NCBI RefSeq assembly: GCF_937863595.1
Contig: NZ_CALMGQ010000116.1
Span: forward strand, 1 to 41,396
Origin: an uncultured Cytophaga sp.
Lineage (GTDB): Bacteria; Bacteroidota; Bacteroidia; Cytophagales; Cytophagaceae
Reading direction: 5' to 3'
Length of the DNA: 41,396 nucleotides
Shown: positions 27,066-38,192 of the stretch, piece after piece
Position numbering within the stretch: the stretch's first letter is position 1
Layout: each line of letters starts with the position of its first letter
The notes under the pieces: generated by a model
Databases searched by the model: none
The model's input: the letters and a program-made list of their open reading frames with translations, nothing else
Told to the model about the DNA's origin: nothing
Position numbers and translations under genes: made by a program

Positions 27066-28004
27066 GTGAAATTAGCAGCTGTTGATATTGGTTCGAATGC
27101 CATTCGTTTTCAAGTAAGTAAAATTATTGAATACAATGGAATGATCATGTTTAAAAAAATGGAATATGTACGTTTTCCACTTCGTTTGGGTGAAGACGTT
27201 TTCCGTTTGGGAATGATCTCTGCAGAAAAAGAAATGAAATTTATTAAGCTGATACAAACGTTTAAAAATTTATTTGAATTGTATGAAGTAGATGATTACA
27301 TGATTTCTGCTACATCTGCTATGAGAGAATCTTCAAACGGAAAAGATATTGTTCTTAAAGTAAAAGGGTTGGTTGGCGTAGACATTGAAATTATAGATGG
27401 CGACAAAGAAGCAGAACTTATTAATACCGTTTTACACAATGAATTAGATGACAACAGTTACATTCACATTGATGTAGGTGGTGGTAGTACAGAATTAAAT
27501 TTGTTTGTAAATAGAAAGAAAATAGCTGCGCGATCTTTTAAAATTGGTTCTGTAAGACGTCTTCAAGGTTTAGACTCTCCAGAAGAATGGAAAGCTATGG
27601 AGAACTGGGTAAAAGACAATATTGACAAATTACCAAAACCCGTTACAGCGATCGGAACAGGTGGCAACATTGGAAAACTTTTTGAATTGGGTACTACAGA
27701 TAAGTCTAAGAAAGATAAGCGTATGATTTCGCTTAAGAAAATTGAAGAAGTCCATCACAATATTTCTCAATACAGTTATGAAGATCGTATTAATGTGTTG
27801 ATGTTAAATAGTGACCGTGCGGATGTTATTATCCCTGCATCTGAAATTTATACAGGTGTTATGGAATTTGCAAAAGCAAAAAATATGCTTGTACCTGAAG
27901 TTGGTTTAAAAGATGGCTTGATGTTGATGTTGTATGAGCGCAACAAACACTTACATGTAACCGATTTAGATAGCATTCGAAACGTGAATAAATATCAAAA
28001 ATAA
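27066..28004 (+). CDS. Ppx/GppA phosphatase family protein
   Basis: 312 aa, GTG start (no ATG upstream, and LAAVDIGSNAIRFQV follows at once). Actin-like ASKHA fold: phosphate-1 DIGSNAIRF, SATSAMRES (about 79-86), phosphate-2 IDVGGGSTELN (about 139-149) and GTGGNIGKL. It is the short form without the C-terminal HD domain, so it could be an exopolyphosphatase or a pppGpp phosphatase. ppk1 lies 5.3 kb downstream on the opposite strand, so the two polyphosphate genes are near each other but not in one operon. Diverges from metH. Confidence 0.9.
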   Translation: MKLAAVDIGSNAIRFQVSKIIEYNGMIMFKKMEYVRFPLRLGEDVFRLGMISAEKEMKFIKLIQTFKNLFELYEVDDYMISATSAMRESSNGKDIVLKVKGLVGVDIEIIDGDKEAELINTVLHNELDDNSYIHIDVGGGSTELNLFVNRKKIAARSFKIGSVRRLQGLDSPEEWKAMENWVKDNIDKLPKPVTAIGTGGNIGKLFELGTTDKSKKDKRMISLKKIEEVHHNISQYSYEDRINVLMLNSDRADVIIPASEIYTGVMEFAKAKNMLVPEVGLKDGLMLMLYERNKHLHVTDLDSIRNVNKYQK

Positions 28005-28082
28005 CAATTTCAGTATATTTTAGTATTGACAAATAAACTGCTTATAAAAAATCAATTTTCATTGACTGTATTCATTTAATAT

Positions 28083-29516
28083 ATGTTATTTAGTTCAATT
28101 ATTTTCTTATTCTTATTTCTACCTCTTACACTTCTCGGATATTATTTAATACCTGAAAAATATAAAAACTACTGGTTATTATTTACCAGTTTAATCTTTT
28201 TTGCCTGGGGTGGTGTAAGTGAAACGGTAATTTTAATTATATCTATTGTAATCAATTATTACTTTGGCATCGCTATTCAAAAATACATAGACACAAAAAA
28301 GTCGTATCTGTTTCTCTTTTGGGGTGTCACAATAAATTTACTCATTCTAGGAGTATTTAAGTATGCGAATTTTTTTGTTGGAAATCTGAATCAAATTCTT
28401 TCCGTTTTTGAAATGCCAAATTTACAACAAACTAGAATCGCACTTCCAATCGGCATTTCGTTTTATACGTTTCACTCATTATCCTATTTGGTTGACATAT
28501 ATAAGAAAAAATCTACTGCTCAAAAGAATATTTTAGATTTATCCTTATATATATGCATGTTTTCGCAATTAATAGCAGGTCCAATCATTCGATATAGCGA
28601 CATATGGAGACAACTTACTGAGCGTGTACACACCTTGTCAAAGTTTGCTTCAGGAACACAACGTTTTTTGATTGGCTTAGGAAAAAAAGTTTTACTAGCA
28701 AATACATTTGCGCGTATAGCAGATGACTTGTTCGGTGGCAACGTAGACAACCTAAACGCACCTACTGCATGGTTGGGGATAATATGTTATACATTACAAA
28801 TTTATTACGACTTTGCAGGGTATTCGGATATGGCAATCGGCTTAGGGCGCATGTTTGGATTTGAATTTATGGAAAACTTCAATTTCCCATACGTAGCAAA
28901 ATCCGTAACAGATTTTTGGAGACGTTGGCACATTTCATTATCCTCATTCTTTAGAGATTATGTATACATTCCTTTAGGGGGAAATAGAATTAGTGAAAGA
29001 AAAACGTATACAAATTTATTAATCGTATTCTTTTTAACAGGATTCTGGCATGGTGCTAGCTGGACATTCATTTTATGGGGGTTGTTTTATGGCATATTTA
29101 TGGTCATAGAACGACTTGGATTCAATAAAATATTAGAACGTATTTGGCAACCAATCGCAAATTTGTACACACTCTTAATCGTAATGTTTGCTTGGGTATT
29201 ATTCAGAGCAGACACATTAGCGTATGCCCTATCCTATTGGAAAGCTTTATTTAATTTTAACGTTTCGCAAAACGAAACAAATTTATTCTTTAGTTTCATG
29301 GATCGAGAGTTGGTACTAACATTAATCATTGGCATACTTGGTGCTCTTGGATTTTTCAATTTATTTAAAAATCCAATTCAGAAATTATCTTCTTCTACTG
29401 CCTTTACCTATTCATTCAATACCGTAAGTGTGTTGTTTTATGCATTCATATTAATCATGAGTTCCATGTATTTAATTGCAGGTTCTTACAATCCATTTAT
29501 ATACTACAGGTTTTAA
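28083..29516 (+). CDS. AlgI-like MBOAT O-acyltransferase
   Basis: 477 aa with about 11 membrane segments. MBOAT signature: PIGISFYTFHSLSYLVDIYK, then YYDFAGYSDMAIGLGRMFGF, NFNFPYVAKSVTDFWRRWHISLSSFFRDYVYIPLGGNR split across the loop, and the catalytic His323 in GFWHGASW. Proteins of this type move acetyl groups across the inner membrane to acetylate polysaccharide (AlgI, PatA, DltB relatives). The next gene, 2 bp on, is its typical SGNH partner. The polymer acetylated is not encoded nearby. Confidence 0.93.
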   Translation: MLFSSIIFLFLFLPLTLLGYYLIPEKYKNYWLLFTSLIFFAWGGVSETVILIISIVINYYFGIAIQKYIDTKKSYLFLFWGVTINLLILGVFKYANFFVGNLNQILSVFEMPNLQQTRIALPIGISFYTFHSLSYLVDIYKKKSTAQKNILDLSLYICMFSQLIAGPIIRYSDIWRQLTERVHTLSKFASGTQRFLIGLGKKVLLANTFARIADDLFGGNVDNLNAPTAWLGIICYTLQIYYDFAGYSDMAIGLGRMFGFEFMENFNFPYVAKSVTDFWRRWHISLSSFFRDYVYIPLGGNRISERKTYTNLLIVFFLTGFWHGASWTFILWGLFYGIFMVIERLGFNKILERIWQPIANLYTLLIVMFAWVLFRADTLAYALSYWKALFNFNVSQNETNLFFSFMDRELVLTLIIGILGALGFFNLFKNPIQKLSSSTAFTYSFNTVSVLFYAFILIMSSMYLIAGSYNPFIYYRF

Positions 29517-29518
29517 TT

Positions 29519-30688
29519 ATGTTACAAAATAAATACCAATATTATTTACTCGTAGTTGTATTTATATCACTTATATCCTTTCCAATAATTAACACTCAGT
29601 TAGGTATTGTTAAAGACATTAAGAGTTCTGAAAATAGAAAAATGGCTGAATTTCCCATTCCAAACATTGAAAATTTAGATGCTTACCCAAGCAAATTCAA
29701 TCTGTACTTTAATGATAATTTTTCTATAAGAGCTCGACTAATCGAAATGTACAATACATTTATATTGTCAATGTATCATAAGTCACCAATGCCTGATCAA
29801 ATAGTATTTGGAAAAGATGGTTATATTTTTTTAGGTGATGATGAATTAACTTCTTTTCGAGGTAAGAACATATTAACGAGTGATGAACTTTCTAAAATTA
29901 AACAAGAGTTAGAATATAGAAATAAATACTTAGCAAAAAGGAATTGTAAATTTTACGTATTGGTTGCACCTAATAAAGCAGCTATTTATTATGACAAAAT
30001 GCCTGAAAACGTTGTTCGTATATATGAAAAATCATGGGGAGAACAACTTATAAATTATCTAGAAAAAAACACTGACTTAAATACTATTAATTTATTTGAC
30101 AGATTTAAAGATATTAAAGACACAACGCAACTATACTTAAAGTTAGATAACCATTGGAATAATCTTGGAGCTTATTATGCAGTTTCAGAATTCATTAATC
30201 ATTTAAAAAAAGATATTACTACCATAAAAAGCAAACCCTTATCTGACTATAATATCGTTAAAAGCTCAACAAAGAAGGGCAATATTGTTGAAATGCTTTC
30301 AAATAACGAAGAATTCCAAGACACTATCTATAGTCTAGTACCAAAGGCAGGTATTGAATACAGCATAGATACAAATCAAAAATATCCATGCATTGATGGT
30401 TTTCCGTATTGTTTCGAATACGAAATGCATAATCATAGTAAGAACCCTAGTGATAGTACAAAACCTAAGCTATTGATTATTTCAGATTCTTTTGGTGGAG
30501 CATTTTACCCAATAGCTTCTGAATATTTTAGAGAAACAACAAAAATATTTGATTCTTGGCAATATAAATTAAATGAGCCAATAGTTGAAAATGAAAAACC
30601 AGATGTTATGATTTTAATAATGCTTGAATCAAACATTCGGAATTTATTACGACATACATCATGCCCAGATATTAAAAGAAGCAATTAA
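29519..30688 (+). CDS. AlgJ/AlgX-like SGNH acetyltransferase
   Basis: 389 aa. One N-terminal membrane anchor (about 8-25), then a periplasmic SGNH-like domain: FGKDGYIFLGDD (97-108), YVLVAPNKAAIYYDKMP, the Asp-His pair LDNHWNNLGAYYA (Asp210, His212) and the nucleophile Ser324 in ISDSFGGAF. It should receive acetyl from the MBOAT protein and place it on an exported polymer. The 2-bp gap and shared terminator at 30687-30736 make this a two-gene operon. Confidence 0.88.
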   Translation: MLQNKYQYYLLVVVFISLISFPIINTQLGIVKDIKSSENRKMAEFPIPNIENLDAYPSKFNLYFNDNFSIRARLIEMYNTFILSMYHKSPMPDQIVFGKDGYIFLGDDELTSFRGKNILTSDELSKIKQELEYRNKYLAKRNCKFYVLVAPNKAAIYYDKMPENVVRIYEKSWGEQLINYLEKNTDLNTINLFDRFKDIKDTTQLYLKLDNHWNNLGAYYAVSEFINHLKKDITTIKSKPLSDYNIVKSSTKKGNIVEMLSNNEEFQDTIYSLVPKAGIEYSIDTNQKYPCIDGFPYCFEYEMHNHSKNPSDSTKPKLLIISDSFGGAFYPIASEYFRETTKIFDSWQYKLNEPIVENEKPDVMILIMLESNIRNLLRHTSCPDIKRSN

Positions 30689-30736
30689 AAAAACACATAG
30701 GCCATCAATTGAAATTAGATGGCCTATGTGTTTTTT
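30687..30736. terminator. Bidirectional terminator between convergent operons
   Basis: Stem AAAAAACACATAGGCCATC / GATGGCCTATGTGTTTTTT, about 19 bp, loop of 11 nt, T-runs on both strands. Serves the AlgJ-like gene (plus) and the L,D-transpeptidase operon (minus). Confidence 0.9.
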
Positions 30737-30786
30737 AATTTAATGCTATTTTTTTTATAGATGTTTATTAGTCTATTTGCCTATTT

Positions 30787-32475
30787 TTAGTCCAATGCAT
30801 TAATTATCTTTTTATCACTTCCATAGATATCACTAAAAAAATACAATCTAGAATCACCTTTTTTCATATAACAGGTAAAATAACTTATCATGATTGGGAT
30901 TTTAGTTTTTAAAGCAATCGCATAGTTTTTATCAGACTTTAAAATATCTTGAATTTGACTTGGCTTAAATCCTTCTTTAGACAATAAATAATTTGCAAAT
31001 TTTATCGGATCATGCAATCGGATGCACCCATGACTAAAAGAACGTACGTCATTATCAAACAAATATTTTGCAGGTGTATCGTGCATATAAATCGAATATG
31101 GATTTGGGAATAAAAATTTCACTTGCCCCAATGAATTTTTCTCTCCTGGATTTTCTTTGATAACAAATGGAAAATTCTTTTCCGTATACGAATCAAAAGA
31201 TGCAGGTGTTTCTACAATATCAGCACCTTGATATAAAACCATATTATGTTTTTCAAGATACGAAGGATCTTTTTTCAAGGATGGTAAAATTTCTTTTACA
31301 GCAATCGATTTAGGTACTGTCCAATATGGATTAAATTCTACTGTAGCAATTTTAGATTCAAAAACAGGCGTTTGATTCATAACTCTACCTACAATAATGC
31401 GTTCTGAATAATCAACTTTCCCATTCTTAAAATAGCTTAAGGTATAATCTGGAATATTAATTAAAACAAACTCTTTTTCACTATCAATATCTTCATTAAA
31501 CCATCTACAGCGTTCCATATTTGCACGAATGGTATTTCGAATTTCATTGGGGGTATAATTTATTTTATTTAAAGTAGTTTTATCAATAATACCAGTAGGC
31601 TTTAAACCAACATGTGCTTGAAAAATTTTAATATTAGAAACTAAATCGTCATTAAAAACATTATCAATTGCATTGATATCATATTGAGTAGTTGCATTTA
31701 AACGTTTTTTTATTTCAACGATTATAAATGAAGTATCTCCCTTTTGAAGTTTTCGGCCGATATACGGTATAGATTTAGCACCAAATCCATAGACTTCAAG
31801 GGAGTCGGATTCGATTAATGCTTTCCTAAGACTTTCGTAAAAAAATATTTTTGGTCTAAAAGCAGGCGCGATATTAGTTACATTATTATTAAAAACATCT
31901 ACTAAATTTGAATCGGACACAGCTGCCTCAGAAGGTCTTTTATAATTCCATTCAGGATAAATTGTTATTGGATCAACACGACCAAAATGCAAATGATTGA
32001 TGTAGGTATACATGGATTTAGACATCAACAATTCCAAGGATACGGCATCGTTAATTACTAAAGAATCTTTTAACTTGTAACTTTCAAACTCTTTTGTTAA
32101 AAGATTAACATGGTAATCTTCTGGATCCAGACCTTCATTTTTAGATTCCTTTAAAACATCTAAAGCCCGTTGAAACTTCTTTTCGTCACCCCAAAAGAGC
32201 TGATACTCATTTTTTTTGTATAGATTAAAAATACTATCGTTTGAAGATACAAAAACAGAGAAATATTTATTTCCGACATTATTTTTATCTATATCTACAA
32301 TCCTAGTTGCAACAAAGAAATTGGTTTGTTCAAATAAATCTTTTTTCAAAAAAGGCACAATCGATTTTTCTTTAGCAATTGTGTCTATTGTCTTATGTGA
32401 AGCTGATGGTTGGACTTTTCTGGAACAGGAATAAAATCCTATCAATAATAAAATTACTAGTACTGGTTTTAACAT
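30787..32475 (-). CDS. L,D-transpeptidase, YcbB-type lipoprotein
   Basis: 562 aa. Lipoprotein signal with lipobox GFYSC (Cys17). A long helical scaffold (about 75-240) precedes a peptidoglycan-binding helix bundle (about 245-305; DLVSNIKIFQAHVGLKPTG). The YkuD catalytic domain (about 335-520) has HDTPAKYLF and SHGCIRLHDP (His482, Cys484, Arg486). It would form 3-3 crosslinks or anchor proteins to peptidoglycan. Unlike E. coli YcbB, it is a predicted lipoprotein. Downstream of and co-oriented with a second YkuD-type gene. Confidence 0.92.
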   Translation of the reverse strand: MLKPVLVILLLIGFYSCSRKVQPSASHKTIDTIAKEKSIVPFLKKDLFEQTNFFVATRIVDIDKNNVGNKYFSVFVSSNDSIFNLYKKNEYQLFWGDEKKFQRALDVLKESKNEGLDPEDYHVNLLTKEFESYKLKDSLVINDAVSLELLMSKSMYTYINHLHFGRVDPITIYPEWNYKRPSEAAVSDSNLVDVFNNNVTNIAPAFRPKIFFYESLRKALIESDSLEVYGFGAKSIPYIGRKLQKGDTSFIIVEIKKRLNATTQYDINAIDNVFNDDLVSNIKIFQAHVGLKPTGIIDKTTLNKINYTPNEIRNTIRANMERCRWFNEDIDSEKEFVLINIPDYTLSYFKNGKVDYSERIIVGRVMNQTPVFESKIATVEFNPYWTVPKSIAVKEILPSLKKDPSYLEKHNMVLYQGADIVETPASFDSYTEKNFPFVIKENPGEKNSLGQVKFLFPNPYSIYMHDTPAKYLFDNDVRSFSHGCIRLHDPIKFANYLLSKEGFKPSQIQDILKSDKNYAIALKTKIPIMISYFTCYMKKGDSRLYFFSDIYGSDKKIINALD

Positions 32476-32494
32476 CTATATAAGTTATGAAACT

Positions 32495-33178
32495 TTATTT
32501 ATGCAACCAAACGGAAGAATCTAAATAATTTTTATCGGGATAGTAATGAAAAATAATTGCATTGTTTGAAAGTTGACTCGCAAATTGGTTAAATGTTTTT
32601 TCGGGTAGTGTGGGACAGCCTAAGCTTCTGCCAAATCTACCTAATTCTTTAATAACAGATTCATTCGCATAATCTGCAGTATGCATTACGATTGCTCTTT
32701 TACGTGCATTATTATTAAAACCATTATCCAAACCATCCATGCGAATAGAAAGTCCATGTGCTCCCATATACATCTCAGACAAACGATAAAATCCAAGACT
32801 TGATTTGTTCGATTCTATCTGATTTGAAAAGCTAGTAGCATAATTTTCACCTGAATATTTTCCGTGGCATACATAATCGGTGCAAACTACAGATGTGTCT
32901 GTTAAATCAAGTAAGAAAAAACGTTGTTCAGTTGATGGTTTAGAGAAATCTACAATTGCAATGTATTTAAAATTTACTCGAAGCGAGTCCTCAATATTCT
33001 TAACACCTTCTAATGCATAAGCCAAAACAATAGGATCAATAATGTTCAATTGCTCCGAAACTTGAACAGTTTTTTTAACAATTGATTTTGTTGCAGTATT
33101 GAGTTTGTCTGCTCTTTTACTAAAAGAAGCTAAAATCAATATTAAAGGTAGAAATACAATATTTTTGATTTTTTTCAT
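32495..33178 (-). CDS. YkuD_2-type murein L,D-transpeptidase-like protein
   Basis: 227 aa. N-terminal signal sequence (MKKIKNIVFLPLILILASFS). Catalytic-type region with VMHTADYAN (His166) and GRSLGCPTLP (Cys188), the Ser-x-Gly-Cys variant of the YkuD active site. The upstream segment YIAIVDFSKPSTEQRFFLLDL is typical of the same group. Substrate not known; it may trim or crosslink peptidoglycan. 19 bp upstream of the larger transpeptidase, so the two form an operon. Confidence 0.88.
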   Translation of the reverse strand: MKKIKNIVFLPLILILASFSKRADKLNTATKSIVKKTVQVSEQLNIIDPIVLAYALEGVKNIEDSLRVNFKYIAIVDFSKPSTEQRFFLLDLTDTSVVCTDYVCHGKYSGENYATSFSNQIESNKSSLGFYRLSEMYMGAHGLSIRMDGLDNGFNNNARKRAIVMHTADYANESVIKELGRFGRSLGCPTLPEKTFNQFASQLSNNAIIFHYYPDKNYLDSSVWLHK

Positions 33179-33244
33179 AGGCTACATTTAACCATTTCAC
33201 CTTAAAAACATATTTAATCTAGAAATAATTCATTTAAAAAGAAT

Positions 33245-33280
33245 AAAAAAACTCTATTTAAACGGTTTAAATAGAGTTTT
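33245..33280 (-). terminator. ppk1 terminator
   Basis: AAAACTCTATTTAAA / TTTAAATAGAGTTTT, 15-bp perfect stem with a 3-nt loop CGG. On the minus strand it is followed by further T. It lies 26 bp after the ppk1 stop. Confidence 0.85.
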
Positions 33281-33305
33281 ATAAAATAATTTGCATCAAT
33301 TTGAT

Positions 33306-35435
33306 TTAAAATAACTTCACCTTCATTACTTCTTTCTTATTTAAATGATAGAAATCTTTGTGAACATCTACTACATTTTCATCTTGTTGTAGATGGATTT
33401 TAACATAGGTATCTTCAGCAGTTAATTTGTATGAATTAACATTATCCAATAAATTCAAATTTAATATTTCTAATGCAATTTGCTTAGATAATTCATCTTC
33501 AATTGAAAACAAGGATTCAATTCTTCGATCAAAACTTCGAACCATCATATCTGCACTTCCACCATACACTTTAGGATTTCCTTCATTATGGAAATAATAT
33601 AAGCGATTATGTTCTAGCAAATCTCCAACGATTGATTTAACAGAAATGTTTTCACTTAAACCTTCTACTCCAGGCCTCAAACAACACATCCCTCGCACGA
33701 TCAATTTTATGGGAACGCCCGCTTGTGAAGCGGCATACAATGCATCAATACCATCTTTATCTTGTAATGAATTCACTTTGATAACAATTCCACTCGGTTT
33801 ACCTGCTCTAGCATTTACAGCTTCGTTTTCTATCAGTTCAATCAATTTCCGGCGCATATCACCGGGTGCAGTAATTATATTTTGATAATCGCCTGGCTCT
33901 GAATGCCCTGTTATAACATTGAAAAATTCACTGATATCTTGAGCGTACATTTCATTCGTACTTAGTAAGCTTATGTCAGTATATAAACGTGCCGTATCCT
34001 CATTGTAATTCCCGCTCGACATATGTACATAACGCGTAATCGAATCATTCGAGTTTTTCCGAACAATCAACATCAACTTCGTATGTGTTTTATATTTATT
34101 AAAGCCATAAATAACAAAACAACCAGCCTTTTGTAAACGTTGCGCTTCTTTAATATTATTTTCTTCATCAAAACGAGCCGTTACCTCAAACAATACGGAA
34201 ACATTTTTTCCATTTTCAGCAGCTTTCAATAAAGCGGTAGTTATGCGCGAGTTTTTAGCTAATCGATAAATGGTTATTTTAATCGCTAATACACCAGGAT
34301 CTTCAGCAGCCTGCTCTAACAATTCTACTACATATTTAAAATCATTAAACGGATGATGAAGCAACACATCATGCTTCTGCAAATATTTCAACAAGTTTAG
34401 CGATTCGCCTCCAGCCGGATTTAATAAAGCCAATGGTTGAACAGGAGGCGCAAGTTTATGTAAATAACTTTTAAATTCAGGATGATTTACAATTTGCCAC
34501 AAACACGTAAAATCCATTAAACTGGAATTTATAAAAATATTGCAGTCGTCAATTTGATATCTTTCTAGCAATATTTTCATCATCCAAGCTGAATAATTCT
34601 CTTCAACTTCTATCCGAACAACACGAGCAGTTTTTCGTGTTTTAATTTTCTTTTTAATTTCATCAATGAATGCTTCATCCACGTCATCACTCTCTTCTAC
34701 AGAAAAATCTCCATTTCGAGTAATTCGAAATAAGTTCGTTGATAATATTTCTACATTACGAAAGAGTTTAAAAATATTCCAACGTACTATTTCTTGTATG
34801 GGAATAAATAATATTTTATCCTCTCGTCGGATCTCAAAAAAACGTGGTATGTTCGTTGGTAATTGAATCAACGTCAATCTTCGTTGCTCCCCAATAATAG
34901 TTCGATTGATGGTTACAACACCAAAAACCAATAACTTATTCATCATTATCGGAAATGAATGGTGATTATCGTAAGTCATAGGTGTTAACATTGGGAAAAT
35001 CGTTTTTTTGAAATACGTTTTCACAACATCATTCTCTGCTTTCGTTAACTCACCTTCTTTTGAAACAATATCAAAATTCCTTTTTTCAAATTCTGACTTC
35101 AAAGAATCGTTATATACAGTTAATTGTTCTTTACAGAAGTCCTGCAAGTCTTGAAACAAGACACGTTTGAATGCATTTTCACGTAAACCAGAATAATCTG
35201 TACGTTCTCTATCGTAATCTAAATAGTTATACAAACTACCCACACGTATTTGAAAAAACTCATCTAAGTTGGAGGATGTAATCGCAAGAAATTTCATTCG
35301 GTCAAAAATATTCCGAGTATCATTTTTGCTTTGATCTAAGACTCTATAATTGAATTTAATCCAACTTAAATCGCGACTTATATAATTTGTAGAAACTTGT
35401 GTTCCTTTTGTATTCAACGAATCTTTAATAATCAT
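33306..35435 (-). CDS. ppk1: Polyphosphate kinase 1
   Basis: 709 aa, normal length. N domain YISRDLSWIKFNYRVL (18-33) and FLAITSSNLDEFFQIRVG. H domain, then the PLD-like catalytic halves: IKITIYRLAKNS, LFEVTARFDEENNI, and the phospho-His His451 in YKTHTKLML. YVHMSSGNYNEDTARLYTD and IVRGMCCLRPG follow. It polymerises ATP gamma-phosphate into polyphosphate, reversibly. AGGTGGT just ahead of the ATG is a rare good Shine-Dalgarno in this window. It lies 83 bp after gyrB, behind gyrB's own terminator, so probably separately transcribed. Confidence 0.97.
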   Translation of the reverse strand: MIIKDSLNTKGTQVSTNYISRDLSWIKFNYRVLDQSKNDTRNIFDRMKFLAITSSNLDEFFQIRVGSLYNYLDYDRERTDYSGLRENAFKRVLFQDLQDFCKEQLTVYNDSLKSEFEKRNFDIVSKEGELTKAENDVVKTYFKKTIFPMLTPMTYDNHHSFPIMMNKLLVFGVVTINRTIIGEQRRLTLIQLPTNIPRFFEIRREDKILFIPIQEIVRWNIFKLFRNVEILSTNLFRITRNGDFSVEESDDVDEAFIDEIKKKIKTRKTARVVRIEVEENYSAWMMKILLERYQIDDCNIFINSSLMDFTCLWQIVNHPEFKSYLHKLAPPVQPLALLNPAGGESLNLLKYLQKHDVLLHHPFNDFKYVVELLEQAAEDPGVLAIKITIYRLAKNSRITTALLKAAENGKNVSVLFEVTARFDEENNIKEAQRLQKAGCFVIYGFNKYKTHTKLMLIVRKNSNDSITRYVHMSSGNYNEDTARLYTDISLLSTNEMYAQDISEFFNVITGHSEPGDYQNIITAPGDMRRKLIELIENEAVNARAGKPSGIVIKVNSLQDKDGIDALYAASQAGVPIKLIVRGMCCLRPGVEGLSENISVKSIVGDLLEHNRLYYFHNEGNPKVYGGSADMMVRSFDRRIESLFSIEDELSKQIALEILNLNLLDNVNSYKLTAEDTYVKIHLQQDENVVDVHKDFYHLNKKEVMKVKLF

Positions 35436-35462
35436 ACCACCTATAACATTACACTCCTAAAT

Positions 35463-35494
35463 AAAACAAAAAAAGGGGATTTCTCAATCCCCTT
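35463..35494 (-). terminator. gyrB terminator
   Basis: Minus-strand AAGGGGATT-GAGA-AATCCCCTT followed by a T-rich run, 25 bp after the gyrB stop. Confidence 0.9.
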
Positions 35495-35518
35495 CTACGT
35501 TATTTTTATGTTATTGTT

Positions 35519-37510
<1,992 letters not shown>

Positions 37511-37561
37511 TTACCCGCATTAGATAGCGAAAAAATAGTATTTATCCACAAAAAATGCTTC

Positions 37562-37921
37562 TTAAAATGTTCCAACTGAGAGCATTACAAGTGTGCATCC
37601 TTCTACTGTTTCTATGTCATTTTTTTGAAGTATTTCTTCAAATTCTGGGTTCTCTGTACCCGGATTGAAAATGACTCTTTTAGGTTTTAATGAAAGGATG
37701 TATTTGTATTCGTCTATTTGATTTTGGGCATTAATATAAAGCGTTACCGTATCAACGTTATCTAATATCGGACGGTCATTAATAATAGCTTTTCCTAAGA
37801 CCTCTCCTTTTTTTCTACCTATGGGAATAAACTCGTGATCGTGTTGTTGCAGGCGTTCTGCAGCAAGATATGCGTAACGAGTTGGTTCAGGTGTTGCTCC
37901 AAGTATGACAGTTTTTTTCAT
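37562..37921 (-). CDS. CoA-binding (CoA_binding_2) protein
   Basis: 119 aa from ATG 37919-37921 (MKKTVILGATPEPTRYAY). An in-frame ATG 48 bp further up would add a tail rich in Phe, Thr and His that spans direct repeats, so I reject it. Rossmann-like: VILGATPEPTRY, IPIGRKKGEV, VTLYINAQNQ, VIFNPGTENPEFE and a C-terminal EGCTLVML. Same fold as the CoA-binding module of succinyl-CoA synthetase, but stand-alone; role unknown. Confidence 0.85.
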   Translation of the reverse strand: MKKTVILGATPEPTRYAYLAAERLQQHDHEFIPIGRKKGEVLGKAIINDRPILDNVDTVTLYINAQNQIDEYKYILSLKPKRVIFNPGTENPEFEEILQKNDIETVEGCTLVMLSVGTF

Positions 37922-37927
37922 AGTAAA

Positions 37928-37960
37928 TGGTGTAAAGTGTAGATAAATGGGTGTAAAGTG
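37928..37960. repeat. Direct repeat upstream of the CoA-binding gene
   Basis: GGTGTAAAGTG at 37928-37938 and again at 37950-37960, 22 bp apart. Read on the minus strand they lie immediately upstream of the ATG. Could be an operator pair or low-complexity drift. Confidence 0.45.
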
Positions 37961-38192
37961 AAATTTCAAAACGAAACAATATCGGATTAATGTTTCTTTA
38001 AATCTTTAACAAAACAGGCATTGAATTTAGTTCATTTAACAATTTAATGAGTCCTGTAAATTTGGCGTACATAAAGTTTATTATTTCTAACCAAGGATAA
38101 AATATTCAGTATGAAAAATCACAATCGCAATTAAAAATAGGCAAGCTTACATTTTATACTTTAAGAATCACCTAATGCCTTAGCGTTTGGCT

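Noticed and set aside
37922..37969. Longer N-terminus for the CoA-binding protein
   Set aside because: The extra 16 codons consist of the 22-bp direct repeat upstream and do not match the family, which starts at MKKTVILGA.
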